Shown piece by piece: positions 34,108 through 43,022 of a DNA stretch of 64,000 bases. Source of the stretch: Bacteroidaceae bacterium (lineage in GTDB: Bacteria > Bacteroidota > Bacteroidia > Bacteroidales > Bacteroidaceae); contig JAGBTN010000017.1 in NCBI GenBank assembly GCA_017631315.1, positions 62,001-126,000 of the forward strand. Direction: 5' to 3'. A program made the translations under genes and the position numbers. Within the stretch, counting starts at the first letter, position 1, and the number at the start of each line of letters is the position of its first letter. The notes beneath the pieces are model-generated. The model saw nothing but the letters and a program-made list of their open reading frames with translations, had not been told where the DNA came from and ran no database searches.

Positions 34108-35493
34108 TTAGGCCATGCTGTAGACGATGTCCATGATTTTCTTGCCGATGGTGTCGGCTTCTTCCATTGTGCTGGCTTCGCTATAGACGCGGATGATGGG
34201 TTCGGTGTTGCTCTTGCGCAGGTGTACCCATTTGTCGGGGAAGTCTATCTTGACGCCGTCGATGTCGTTCACTTCTTCGTTGGCATACATTTCTTTCACC
34301 TTTTCCAGTATTGCATCTACGTCTGTTTCGGGAGTCAGGTCGATGCGGTTCTTTGCGATGAAGTAGGGTGGGTATGTGGCACGCAGTTGACTGGCTGTCA
34401 TTTCTTGTTTTGCAAGATAGGTGAGGATGAGGGCGATGCCTACGAGGGCGTCGCGTCCGTAGTGTGCTGCCGGGTAGATGACGCCGCCGTTGCCTTCGCC
34501 TCCGATGACGGCATTGGTTTCTTTCATCTTTGTTACTACATTGACTTCGCCCACTGCTGCGGCGTTGTATTCGCAACCGTACTTTCGTGTTACGTCGCGC
34601 AGTGCGCGTGTTGAGCTGAGGTTGCTGACGGTGTTGCCGGGTGTGTGCTGCAGGATGTAGTCGGCCACTGTGACGAGTGTGTATTCTTCGCCGTACATTG
34701 TGCCGTCTTCGCAGAAGAGGGCGAGGCGGTCTACGTCGGGGTCTACGACGAAGGCGATGTCGTGCTGGCCTTTTTGCATCAGTGCTTTGATGTCGGCGAG
34801 GTTCTTTTCGAGTGGTTCGGGGTTGTGCTGGAAGTCGCCGGTGGGTTCGGTGAAGAGTCCGGTGACGGTCTGCACGCCGAGTTGTTCGAGCAGTTTTGGC
34901 AGGATGACTCCGCCTACGCTGTTGACGCTGTCGAAGGCGACGCGGAAGTTTGCCTTACGGATGGCTTCTGTGTCCACGAGGTCGAGTCCGAGCACGAGGT
35001 CGATGTGTTTCTGGTCGTAGGTGTTGTCTTCGCGGTAGGAGCCAAGGTGGTCTACGTCGGCATATTCGAAGTCTTCGGCTTCGGCGATGCGGAGCACTTC
35101 GTTTCCTTCCTCGCTGTTGAGGAATTCGCCTTGTGAATTGAGCAGTTTCAGGGCGTTCCACATTCGTGGGTTATGGCTTGCGGTGATGATGATGCCGCCG
35201 CAGGCTTCTTCCATGGTGACTGCGATTTCTGTGGTGGGTGTGGTGGCAAGTCCGATGTTGACGACGTCGAAACCCATGCCCACGAGTGTACCGCAGACGA
35301 TGTCCTTTACCATTGGGCCCGAGATGCGTGCGTCTCTGCCGACTACAATCTTGTTGCTCTTGGCTGTTGTGGTGCGGCGGATGAGTGTGGCATATGCCGA
35401 TGTGAACTTCACGATGTCGAGCGGATTGAGCGTATCGCCGGCTCTGCCGCCTATGGTGCCTCGGATGCCCGAGATGGATTTGATGAGTGTCAT
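34108..35493 (-). CDS. glmM: Phosphohexomutase, probably phosphoglucosamine mutase
   Basis: A 461-residue alpha-D-phosphohexomutase. It has the phosphoserine loop T-A-S106-H-N-P, the magnesium loop D251-P-D253-V-D255-R, the sugar loop G-G-E-G-N-G-G and the C-terminal phosphate loop R-K-S-N-T-E-P. The sugar loop differs from the G-E-Q-S-G-H of E. coli-type GlmM, but its neighbour nagA supports GlcN-6-P/GlcN-1-P interconversion; phosphomannomutase activity cannot be excluded. No clear TAnnTTTG box was found between it and array F. Confidence 0.82.
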   Translation of the reverse strand: MTLIKSISGIRGTIGGRAGDTLNPLDIVKFTSAYATLIRRTTTAKSNKIVVGRDARISGPMVKDIVCGTLVGMGFDVVNIGLATTPTTEIAVTMEEACGGIIITASHNPRMWNALKLLNSQGEFLNSEEGNEVLRIAEAEDFEYADVDHLGSYREDNTYDQKHIDLVLGLDLVDTEAIRKANFRVAFDSVNSVGGVILPKLLEQLGVQTVTGLFTEPTGDFQHNPEPLEKNLADIKALMQKGQHDIAFVVDPDVDRLALFCEDGTMYGEEYTLVTVADYILQHTPGNTVSNLSSTRALRDVTRKYGCEYNAAAVGEVNVVTKMKETNAVIGGEGNGGVIYPAAHYGRDALVGIALILTYLAKQEMTASQLRATYPPYFIAKNRIDLTPETDVDAILEKVKEMYANEEVNDIDGVKIDFPDKWVHLRKSNTEPIIRVYSEASTMEEADTIGKKIMDIVYSMA

Positions 35494-35546
35494 GTCTGTT
35501 ATGTTTTTCTATGTTATTTGTTTCCGTTGTAGTCTCTTGCCAGATA

Positions 35547-35627
35547 GGTTAACCATTATTGTCAAATAGGTTAACCATTATCGTCGGAAAGGTTAAGCAT
35601 TATGGCAAGAATGGTTAACCTTTTTTT
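35547..35627 (-). repeat. 22-bp phased array F (four units)
   Basis: Cores begin at 35547, 35569, 35591 and 35613, exactly 22 bp apart. In the minus-strand sense (that of the GH43 gene ending at 35658) they are GGTTAACC, GCTTAACC, GGTTAACC, GGTTAACC, the same order as array C on the plus strand. Minus-strand spacers are attcttgccataat, tttccgacgataat and tatttgacaataat. Seven T follow the 35613 core on the plus strand. Confidence 0.95.
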
Positions 35628-35657
35628 GTGCATAGGTTTAGGGGGCGTCCAGATGCC

Positions 35658-36632
35658 TTACTGGGGCTTGCCGCCTTCGACGTATGGCCAGCCCGCCTTG
35701 TCCCATTTAATCTGGGCGATGAAGAAGGGGCGGCTGTTGCGGTTGCGACTGCCTTCCACGTGGCAATGGTAGAAGATGTACTCCTTCTTGTCCTTGCCTT
35801 TGAAAATCTCGCCACAGTGGCCGGGGCCATAGAAACGGTCGCCCTTGTCGCTGTGCAGTACGGTGGTGGCGTATCCCTCCTTCATGGGGCGGCCTTCTCT
35901 GTCGACAAAAGTGTCGGTCAGCTTCTTTGCTCTGCCCACCTGAAGCTTGTAAGTGTGGTCGGAATAAAAGCCGGAACTCACGAAGAGATACCAGTATTTG
36001 CCGTGCTTGTGCAGGTATGCTCCCTCGAATACCTTGGAGCGGTTGGGGTTCTGCTCAACCTTCAGGCCTGCCACATGCTCGTATGTTGCACCTTCTTTCA
36101 GGGAAAGTCCGTCCTTGTTCAACTCAATGCGGTGTATGCCCCCGACGGAACCGAAGAAGAGCCACACTTTGCCCGTCTTGGGGTCGGCAACCACTTCAGG
36201 GTCGATGGTGTCGTGGATGCCAGTCTCTTTGCCGCTTGTCACAATGCCCACATAGCGGAACTGACCGGGAGCAACCTCCTGCAACACACCGATATTACTG
36301 TCCTCTGCACTATTGTAAAGTGAGATATAGAGATTCCTCTTGCCGCCCTTGAGCGTAGCCACATCAGGAGCCCAGAAATGTTTGCTCACGGCTCGCATCT
36401 TTTCCCACGAAGCCTCGTCAATGGGAGCCACATCGCTCATGCTCCAATTGAAAAGGTCGTCGCTGACAATGGAACGCCTCGGATTGGTGGCAACACAATG
36501 GTAACGCCCGTCCTCGCCCAACCAAACAGTAGGATCCGGCCAGTCGCGAGGCCATACAGGGTTCGTATACTCTTGCGCAAAAGTGATGGCCGAATGAATC
36601 AAAGCCAATACAAATAAGAGAAAGTAACGCAT
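35658..36632 (-). CDS. Secreted GH43-family glycoside hydrolase (arabinanase-like)
   Basis: 324 residues from the ATG at 36632 (M-R-Y-F-L-L-F-V); the longer frame to 36725 crosses the promoter. A signal peptide ends T-F-A-Q, with no lipobox. GH43 candidates: D33 (D-W-P-D-P-T, base), D144 (D-T-I-D-P-E) and E203 (V-F-E-G-A-Y). The N-P-V-W ... D-P-T-V opening is typical of arabinan- or xylan-active members. It is divergent from the GH31 gene at 36838 with separate promoters, so the two may act on the same glycan. Confidence 0.87.
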   Translation of the reverse strand: MRYFLLFVLALIHSAITFAQEYTNPVWPRDWPDPTVWLGEDGRYHCVATNPRRSIVSDDLFNWSMSDVAPIDEASWEKMRAVSKHFWAPDVATLKGGKRNLYISLYNSAEDSNIGVLQEVAPGQFRYVGIVTSGKETGIHDTIDPEVVADPKTGKVWLFFGSVGGIHRIELNKDGLSLKEGATYEHVAGLKVEQNPNRSKVFEGAYLHKHGKYWYLFVSSGFYSDHTYKLQVGRAKKLTDTFVDREGRPMKEGYATTVLHSDKGDRFYGPGHCGEIFKGKDKKEYIFYHCHVEGSRNRNSRPFFIAQIKWDKAGWPYVEGGKPQ

Positions 36633-36666
36633 AAACTTATAGTCTTTTAAGTGTCCATTTGAAGCA

Positions 36667-36674
36667 CAAAGGTA
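36667..36674 (-). promoter_or_regulatory. -7 promoter box for the secreted GH43
   Basis: The minus strand reads TACCTTTG, 35 bp before the ATG at 36632. It rules out the longer start. Confidence 0.7.
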
Positions 36675-36789
36675 AGAGTTTTCCCCGAAATGTACAAGCA
36701 AAGCAACTGAAAAAGAGTAGGCCAAAGGTTACTCATGAACGAAAAATGTATTTTATTGCTCGTTTTTTGCGAACAAAAAGAAAAAAGAC

Positions 36790-36797
36790 TATCTTTG
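36790..36797 (+). promoter_or_regulatory. -7 promoter box for the GH31 gene
   Basis: TATCTTTG matches TAnnTTTG, 40 bp before the ATG at 36838. Confidence 0.7.
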
Positions 36798-36837
36798 CAA
36801 GCAAAATACTATTAGAAATAAAGATAAAACCCCATCT

Positions 36838-39186
36838 ATGAATTCAAAGTTTATGTCCTCTCCCCATCTTAAGGGAATCCTCATGTTGCTCTGCATGCTT
36901 CTGTCAACAACGCAGAACCTCAGAGCCCAGGACGAACTCAATCCCAAGGCAGATCCTGCAGCAGTTGTCACCTCTGGCAACGCACGATTCACCGTCCTCA
37001 CCAGTCGAATGATACGCATTCAGTACAGCCAGACGGCACAATTCGAAGACCGTGCCACCTTCGCCATCGTTAATCGTCGGCTGCCAGTGCCAGAGTATAC
37101 CACAGAAACAGCAGACGGCTACCTCTATATTCGCACAAACGACCTGACACTTCGCTACAAAGAAGGCAGCGTCATCAATGCCGCCGACAAGAAACCAGAC
37201 AACCTGATGGTCAGCTTCCAAATGAGCGGACGAACCAATATCTGGTATCCCGGAAAAGACGATGCCCTGAATCTTATGGGCACCAACCGTACCCTCGACC
37301 AGGCATGGGGCGACAATGCACGCCATAAACTCGAGAAAGGACTCCTCTCACGCTCAGGCTGGAGCATCATAGACGAAAGCCCATCAGCCACACGAGGCGA
37401 TGGCAGTTCATCGTACGCCTTCGAGTCTGTCGACGAAGGCATAACCTGGTGGGCAAACCACGTAGACAAAAGTGCCATCGATTGGTATTTCCTCGGCTAC
37501 GGACACCAGTACAAAGAATGTCTCGGAGACTACATAAAAGTAGGCGGACGCGTACCAATGCCACCCAAATACATCTTGGGATACTGGTACAGCCGCTACT
37601 GGGCATACACACAGACCGAATTCATGCAGATTGTTCGCGACGTCGAAGCAAACGACATCCCCATGGACGTGCTCATTATGGACATGGATTGGCACAAAAG
37701 TGGCTGGACAGGATGGAGCTGGAACACATCGCGAATCCCCAATCCAAGAACACTTATCAACTTCATGCACCAGCATGGCCTTCGCACAGCTCTCAACCTT
37801 CATCCATCCGATGGAATTGGAACTCACGAAGACGCCTACAAGGATCTTGCAAGAGACCTTGGCGACAATTCCGGACAAACCATCAAATGGAAGGTGGAAG
37901 ACTATACCTTCATGAAGAACTTCTTCAAGGATGTCATCCGTCCTCACGAGCAAGAAGGCGTCGACTTCTGGTGGCTCGACTGGCAACAGGCACTGACCGT
38001 AGGCAAACATGGCGAAGAGAAAAACTATACGCCTGCTGCCGGTTCGGAGAACTTGGGCGAGACTTTTTGGTGTAATCACACATTCTTCGAGGATATGCAG
38101 AAGAACCGTCCCGACCGTCGCCCAGTCATTTATCACCGTTGGGGCGGACTTGGTTCGCACCGTTATCCAATCTGTTTCTCGGGCGACGCATGGGCTGCGT
38201 GGTCAACTCTTGGTTATGAAATCTTCTTTACCAGCACGGCAAGCAATGTGCTCTACGACTATTGGGGACACGATCTCGGCGGACATCAGGGCGGAAACAA
38301 CGACCCGGAACTCATGCTCCGCTGGCTTCAGTTCGGTGCATATACACCAATTTTCCGCACACATGCTACGAATGACAGCAAATTGGAACGTCGCATTTGG
38401 AAGTATCCTAACTTCGAACAACTGCGCGAGGCTGTCCGTATGCGTTATCAACTCTTTCCTTATCTCTATACTGCCGCACGCGAAACCTACGATACGGGTG
38501 TTGGTATGAACCGTCCTCTCTATTATGATTATCCGGAAGACGGCAATGCTTATCTTTATGAGGATGAGTATATGTTTGGCAATGATATGCTGGTTGCGCC
38601 TATTTATACGCCGAGCAAGAATGGAATGTCTGGCCGAATGATTTGGTATCCAGAGGGACAATGGTGGGATGTGACGCGCTCATGCATGGTGAAGGGCGGT
38701 CAGGCTTTCTATACTGTCTATACGCTCGACCAGTTCCCCGTGTTCTATCGTGCAGGAAGTGTCATTCCGTTCTATCCGGTTCGCCGTACTGTTGTGAACG
38801 ATCCGGGTGAGATTATCCTTAAGGTAGTGCCTGGTGCCGACGGTACAGGCAAGTTCTATGAGGACAGCGGCGACAGCCAGGATTACAAGACAGACCAGTG
38901 GGCCATGACGACTTTCACGCAGACTCGTACGGAAAGTAATGTCTCGTTGACTATCGGCAAACGTCAGGGTAGTTTCGAGGGTATGCCTACCGAAAGGAAA
39001 TGGACGGTACAGTTCCTTGGCATGCCTGCCACTTTCATTGCAGAGGGTATTACGGTCAATGGCAATCCTATCGACGCTAAGGACGTCCAGTATGATGCCA
39101 AAACGGGCATTCTTACGGTGAGCGTCAGCACAACCGACCTTTCTCAGTCAATAACCATCAATGTACCTTTGAGCGTAATGGCATGA
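36838..39186 (+). CDS. Secreted GH31-family glycoside hydrolase
   Basis: A 782-residue protein with a signal peptide ending L-R-A-Q. An N-terminal beta-sandwich (about 35-230) is followed by the GH31 barrel with I-M-D-M-D-W-H-K, the nucleophile candidate D381 in F-W-W-L-D-W and the acid/base candidate D450 in F-S-G-D-A-W. Beta-sandwich C-terminal domains follow. GH31 enzymes cleave alpha-glucosides or alpha-xylosides; the substrate cannot be fixed by eye. The SusE/F-like gene follows after 62 bp and is probably co-transcribed. Codon use shifts from C-ending to T-ending towards the 3' part, as in the 16998 gene. Confidence 0.9.
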   Translation: MNSKFMSSPHLKGILMLLCMLLSTTQNLRAQDELNPKADPAAVVTSGNARFTVLTSRMIRIQYSQTAQFEDRATFAIVNRRLPVPEYTTETADGYLYIRTNDLTLRYKEGSVINAADKKPDNLMVSFQMSGRTNIWYPGKDDALNLMGTNRTLDQAWGDNARHKLEKGLLSRSGWSIIDESPSATRGDGSSSYAFESVDEGITWWANHVDKSAIDWYFLGYGHQYKECLGDYIKVGGRVPMPPKYILGYWYSRYWAYTQTEFMQIVRDVEANDIPMDVLIMDMDWHKSGWTGWSWNTSRIPNPRTLINFMHQHGLRTALNLHPSDGIGTHEDAYKDLARDLGDNSGQTIKWKVEDYTFMKNFFKDVIRPHEQEGVDFWWLDWQQALTVGKHGEEKNYTPAAGSENLGETFWCNHTFFEDMQKNRPDRRPVIYHRWGGLGSHRYPICFSGDAWAAWSTLGYEIFFTSTASNVLYDYWGHDLGGHQGGNNDPELMLRWLQFGAYTPIFRTHATNDSKLERRIWKYPNFEQLREAVRMRYQLFPYLYTAARETYDTGVGMNRPLYYDYPEDGNAYLYEDEYMFGNDMLVAPIYTPSKNGMSGRMIWYPEGQWWDVTRSCMVKGGQAFYTVYTLDQFPVFYRAGSVIPFYPVRRTVVNDPGEIILKVVPGADGTGKFYEDSGDSQDYKTDQWAMTTFTQTRTESNVSLTIGKRQGSFEGMPTERKWTVQFLGMPATFIAEGITVNGNPIDAKDVQYDAKTGILTVSVSTTDLSQSITINVPLSVMA

Positions 39187-39248
39187 TATGATGGTACGAT
39201 AAGCAGTATTTGACATTAATATCAATAGAATATAGTTTTAAGATAGAT

Positions 39249-40268
39249 ATGAAGTATAGATTTCTCCTTTTAATACTCTTGGTCCTTGCACCTTGTTCTC
39301 TGCAGATTCTGCAGGCCCAGTCACGCCTTTATATACGTGGTTCTGCTGTGCCAGGCGGTGTTCAGCAGCTGACACGCTTCTCTACGAGCACTACGGGCAA
39401 GTACTCATTCAAGTTCCATGGCCGGCTGCTTCCGGGCAATCTCTACATTACTACGACCGATTCGCCCAAGGCCACTTCGCGTTACTATGCACCCAAGTTG
39501 GTGGATACCAACATTGTTAATGAGGGAACGGCTTATTCCTCCAAGACAGACAGCCTGGGCGCAGAGTGGGCAGTCTTGATAGGTGCAGACAATTACCGTT
39601 TTACTGTTGATGTTACGAACAAGCAAGTGACCGGAGAATTCTTCAATCGTTGGTACGAAGCCTGGATATGTGGCGGTTGCGTGGAGGACGAACAGGGCAA
39701 GAACATTGAGGGGCAGAATGGCCATTGGCAGATAACAGCTGGCAAACAGATGGAGCAAAGCTGGGATGACCCCAATGTGTTCGAGTGGACAGGCCTGCTT
39801 AAGGCATATAGCTACAATCAGGAACCCAAGCGATTCAAAATAAATGGTCAGTACGGTTGGAGCCCGAAAGTGTTGCATCCCTTTACGCAGGATGCCTCTA
39901 TACTGACTGCCAAGCAAGTGTGGTATAATGGTTCGCAGGACTACAAGTGGTCCATTGTCAGGGATGGCTATTATCGTATTAAGATAAATGTCTTTCTGGA
40001 AACCATCGAAGCGGAATACCTCGGCACGGAATTGCCCGATGGAATCCTTCTGACGCCCGAGGTGGAGACCGACATCAAGGTCAGTGGCCGCCAGATAGCA
40101 TTGCAATCGAAGGAGGCTTTGACCGTCAAACTTTACTCAACCGACGGCAGCCTGCGCGATACAGCCTACGGCACAGATGTCACTCTGACCGCACCTGCGG
40201 CAGGCATATATGTGCTCACTGCCAGCAATGGTCATCAAGGCATCACAAGAAAAATAATCGTCCGCTGA
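39249..40268 (+). CDS. SusE/SusF-like glycan-binding protein
   Basis: 339 residues from the ATG at 39249 (M-K-Y-R-F-L-L-L); a longer frame from 39210 lacks support. Signal peptide ending L-Q-A-Q. Two or three beta-sandwich modules resemble the starch-binding modules of SusE/SusF (L-Y-I-R-G-S-A-V-P-G-G, then G-Q-Y-G-W-S-P-K, then D-G-Y-Y-R-I-K-I-N). The C-terminus (L-Y-S-T-D-G-S-L ... G-I-Y-V-L-T-A) is a secretion-tag-like domain. It probably binds the glycan processed by the GH31. No SusC or SusD is in this window, so the unit is incomplete as a classical utilisation locus. Confidence 0.7.
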   Translation: MKYRFLLLILLVLAPCSLQILQAQSRLYIRGSAVPGGVQQLTRFSTSTTGKYSFKFHGRLLPGNLYITTTDSPKATSRYYAPKLVDTNIVNEGTAYSSKTDSLGAEWAVLIGADNYRFTVDVTNKQVTGEFFNRWYEAWICGGCVEDEQGKNIEGQNGHWQITAGKQMEQSWDDPNVFEWTGLLKAYSYNQEPKRFKINGQYGWSPKVLHPFTQDASILTAKQVWYNGSQDYKWSIVRDGYYRIKINVFLETIEAEYLGTELPDGILLTPEVETDIKVSGRQIALQSKEALTVKLYSTDGSLRDTAYGTDVTLTAPAAGIYVLTASNGHQGITRKIIVR

Positions 40269-40298
40269 TAAAGCAAGGCAGAGCATGCCGAAAATAAA

Positions 40299-40372
40299 GG
40301 TTAACCTATTTGCCTGAATAGGTTAACCTTTCTGTTTATAATGGTTAACCTAATTCGCAATAATGGTTAACC
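40299..40372 (+). repeat. 22-bp phased array G (GGTTAACC x4)
   Basis: Perfect cores begin at 40299, 40321, 40343 and 40365, with spacers tatttgcctgaata, tttctgtttataat and taattcgcaataat. A degenerate extra unit may precede them in phase at 40277 (GGCAGAGC, spacer atgccgaaaataaa). It starts within 30 bp of the SusE/F-like stop; no gene in the rest of the gap to 40477. Confidence 0.95.
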
Positions 40373-40477
40373 ATTATTTTCCACGTCTACGAAGCCTCTG
40401 TTTCTGTGGCTGATTTTCCCCTGTCAAAGCAACTCTTCGTACAGGCTCATCAATTCATTTTAGAAAGACAGTATTGC

Positions 40478-41320
40478 TTATGAACGACGGACAATTATGC
40501 GTCTCAACTTGCTATTGTAGATGAAGGACACTATGGATACGGGCATAAGACGGAGACACAAACGCATGAACGAATAGATGTATTTATAACTGAATCTGCC
40601 ATAGAGTCTGCTAATGCCGTCGTTGTATGCAAGGAACTCGCTCCATGCCTTCTCTCGAGTTCTACGTTGCATAACCGATGGATTACGTCTGAAATTTAAC
40701 AGGACATCCTGCATGTTGTTTATCAATTGCCCTCCTGCTGCTGCATCGTACCACATCGTCACATCCTCGCATATATGATATTTGCTGCTGTATCTGTAGC
40801 CCTTCTTAAAGAATGAGGCTCGGAACATCACCGTCGGGTGGGCCAGAGGCGAAACCTTGTACATGGTGCGTAGCACCTCCTTCATAGTGGCTGGGTAGCG
40901 GTAGACGGCCGAAAGAGTACCCTCGTCGTTGAACTCACGTATTGATCCACCCAAAATGTCCACTTCTGGGTGCTCATCCATATACTGCTCCTGAAGCATG
41001 AACCTATCGGGAAGACTGATGTCATCGCTGTCCATTCGCGCAATTAGGTCACCGTGGGCAACTTCAATTGCGTCGTTCATGGCTGCTGCCAAACCCTCGT
41101 TTACAGGTTTTTCTATTACAACGAACATGCTGCCCAACTTCTTCTTCCATGCATCTATCACATCGAGGAGTTCCTTTTTGAGCAAGCCGTCTTCCACCAA
41201 GACAATTTCATCAGGTTTGCGCCTCTGGTCGTCCCAAATGCTCCTCAATGCCCTGTCGAGATACTGAGCCTCCTCTCCTATATATGTAGATATGATGACA
41301 GAAATATAATGTACGTTCAT
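40478..41320 (-). CDS. Glycosyltransferase family 2
   Basis: A 280-residue GT-A-fold transferase: I-S-V-I-I-S-T-Y at the N-terminus, V-L-V-E-D-G-L, then the D-x-D-type motif R-M-D-S-D-D-I-S and a downstream catalytic region E-D-V-T-M-W. It probably adds a sugar to the lipid-linked repeat unit of the exopolysaccharide. Last gene of the wza-led operon; overlaps the next gene upstream by 4 bp. Donor and linkage unknown. Confidence 0.87.
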   Translation of the reverse strand: MNVHYISVIISTYIGEEAQYLDRALRSIWDDQRRKPDEIVLVEDGLLKKELLDVIDAWKKKLGSMFVVIEKPVNEGLAAAMNDAIEVAHGDLIARMDSDDISLPDRFMLQEQYMDEHPEVDILGGSIREFNDEGTLSAVYRYPATMKEVLRTMYKVSPLAHPTVMFRASFFKKGYRYSSKYHICEDVTMWYDAAAGGQLINNMQDVLLNFRRNPSVMQRRTREKAWSEFLAYNDGISRLYGRFSYKYIYSFMRLCLRLMPVSIVSFIYNSKLRRIIVRRS

Positions 41321-42105
41321 ACGTTCCCCTTTCTGTATCTAATTTTTCTTATCCAGTCAATGCCCGTCAGACGCAGCGCCTTCTTTACTGTCTGCGTGCA
41401 TACGAGGAAACCATAGAATACATATGCCTGAAGCCACGACCCCCCATTTCCCCGAATAAGGGCCACATACTCTTTTCTCTTCTTGAAGATGCTCTCGTTG
41501 GTGGCACCGCCCAAGCGGAACACCGATACTAGTTCAGGTACATGCTTGAATTTCATGCCTGCAGAAGTCGCTCGCATGAAGAGGTCGAGGTCCATGGTAT
41601 AATGTAGCGACGTGTTGTAACCGCCCAATCGTTCATATGCCTGTCTGGTAACGAACACGCCCTGATGCCCTGGCCTGCGAAAGAATGGCATGAGGGGGAA
41701 GTGAGTTGACGGATGTTGTATGCGTTTCTCGCCAGTCTTTGTGTCCAGCAAAAGTAGGTCACAACTGTAGATGTCCGTCTTTTCGTCGTAATATGCAGCC
41801 ACTTTCTCCAAAGATCCTGGCAATAGCTGGTCATCGGAGTTGATGCACACAATGAGGTCACCTGTACTATGTGTAATACCTTTATTGAAGGCATCGCTGA
41901 TACCCTTGTCAGGCTCGGAGATATAGTAAGAGATTTGACTGCGGTATCTGTCGATGATATCCTGTGTGCCATCGGTTGAACCTCCGTCAATGACGACGTA
42001 TTCCATGTTTTTGTACTCCTGTGTCGTTACACTCTTAAGTGTCTCCTCTATCGTGGCAGAACTGTTGTAGGATATGGTGATGACGGTAATCCTTGGAAAG
42101 GTCAT
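41317..42105 (-). CDS. Glycosyltransferase family 2 (WcaA/colanic-type)
   Basis: 262 residues from the ATG at 42105 (M-T-F-P-R-I-T-V); an extended frame to 42171 runs into the upstream gene. It has V-I-D-G-G-S-T-D-G-T, the D-x-D-like I-N-S-D-D-Q and the acceptor-region Y-T-M-D-L-D-L-F-M-R-A. It is in a 4-bp overlap with the 40478 transferase and 7 bp after the previous one. Role in repeat-unit assembly inferred from position. Confidence 0.88.
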   Translation of the reverse strand: MTFPRITVITISYNSSATIEETLKSVTTQEYKNMEYVVIDGGSTDGTQDIIDRYRSQISYYISEPDKGISDAFNKGITHSTGDLIVCINSDDQLLPGSLEKVAAYYDEKTDIYSCDLLLLDTKTGEKRIQHPSTHFPLMPFFRRPGHQGVFVTRQAYERLGGYNTSLHYTMDLDLFMRATSAGMKFKHVPELVSVFRLGGATNESIFKKRKEYVALIRGNGGSWLQAYVFYGFLVCTQTVKKALRLTGIDWIRKIRYRKGNV

Positions 42106-42112
42106 AGGTATG

Positions 42113-43006
42113 TTAGTATTTGTTGAAAAGTAGATTGATCCAAAAGAGCAGTTGTGTGGTGCGGTCTGCACAGCGCAGGCTTTTACATGTTAGCATTCTA
42201 AGTCTTTTTGCTACATTCGTCTTACCCTTAAGAAAGAGCGTGAGCAATGCTGCATTAGAGGCAGTGAACTTGTCGTGGTAACCATTGGAGAGTTCACGGG
42301 CCTGCAAGTATCGTTCATCATTCTTGGCGGTGAACCTTCTAAACCGTTTCTTCCATTCATATACAGCACCCTGTCCCAAACCGATAGTGTTATTGCTGTG
42401 TTGCCTATACAATATGTGTGGAGTAGTGTCGAAGTGGATATAAGCACCTATGCCGAGTGCGATGGAGTATATCCATATGTCGTGCATGGGCATTATCTCG
42501 GGCATGAAGTTGCCTACGGCCTCACGCAAGCGGTGGTTCATTACCATTGTGCAACCTCCTATGAATTTGTATATTAGCGACTCTCCGAAGGTCAACTTTG
42601 GGCTTATTATTACGCTTGGTATATGGTTTAGTTGTGCATCAACAAGTTGTGTTTGCGAGAAATACAGTGCAGGCTCGCTCTCATGACCCTCCATCGAGCT
42701 TATGGCGGTGAAGAGCTTGTCGTTCATCCATATGTCATCTTGGTCGGAAAAAGCGTAGTAGTCACTTGTAGGAGCATTTTGCAATAGGTGCATGAAACTG
42801 CGTGCCGGGCCGAGATTACTGCCACAGTAGTAGTCGAGCCGACCGGATTGCTTATACTCGTCGAGTATCGTCAGGGTAGCGTCGGATGAGCCATCGTCCC
42901 TAACGAGAAGACATACCTCTACGCCTTGTTGCCCAATGATGCTTTCTATCTGCTCCCTAAGGTATTTCTCCCCATTGTATGTTGACATCAAAACTGCTAC
43001 CTTCAT
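42113..43006 (-). CDS. Glycosyltransferase family 2 (rhamnosyltransferase-like)
   Basis: A 297-residue GT2 with V-L-M-S-T-Y-N-G-E-K-Y-L, L-V-R-D-D-G-S-S-D, F-S-D-Q-D-D-I-W and later M-H-D-I-W-I-Y, a pattern seen in rhamnosyltransferases and RgpB-type enzymes. The C-terminal about 60 residues are basic and hydrophobic and may contact the membrane. Part of the wza-led operon, 16 bp after the 43023 gene. Confidence 0.87.
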   Translation of the reverse strand: MKVAVLMSTYNGEKYLREQIESIIGQQGVEVCLLVRDDGSSDATLTILDEYKQSGRLDYYCGSNLGPARSFMHLLQNAPTSDYYAFSDQDDIWMNDKLFTAISSMEGHESEPALYFSQTQLVDAQLNHIPSVIISPKLTFGESLIYKFIGGCTMVMNHRLREAVGNFMPEIMPMHDIWIYSIALGIGAYIHFDTTPHILYRQHSNNTIGLGQGAVYEWKKRFRRFTAKNDERYLQARELSNGYHDKFTASNAALLTLFLKGKTNVAKRLRMLTCKSLRCADRTTQLLFWINLLFNKY

Positions 43007-43022
43007 GATTCTCTATTCATAT

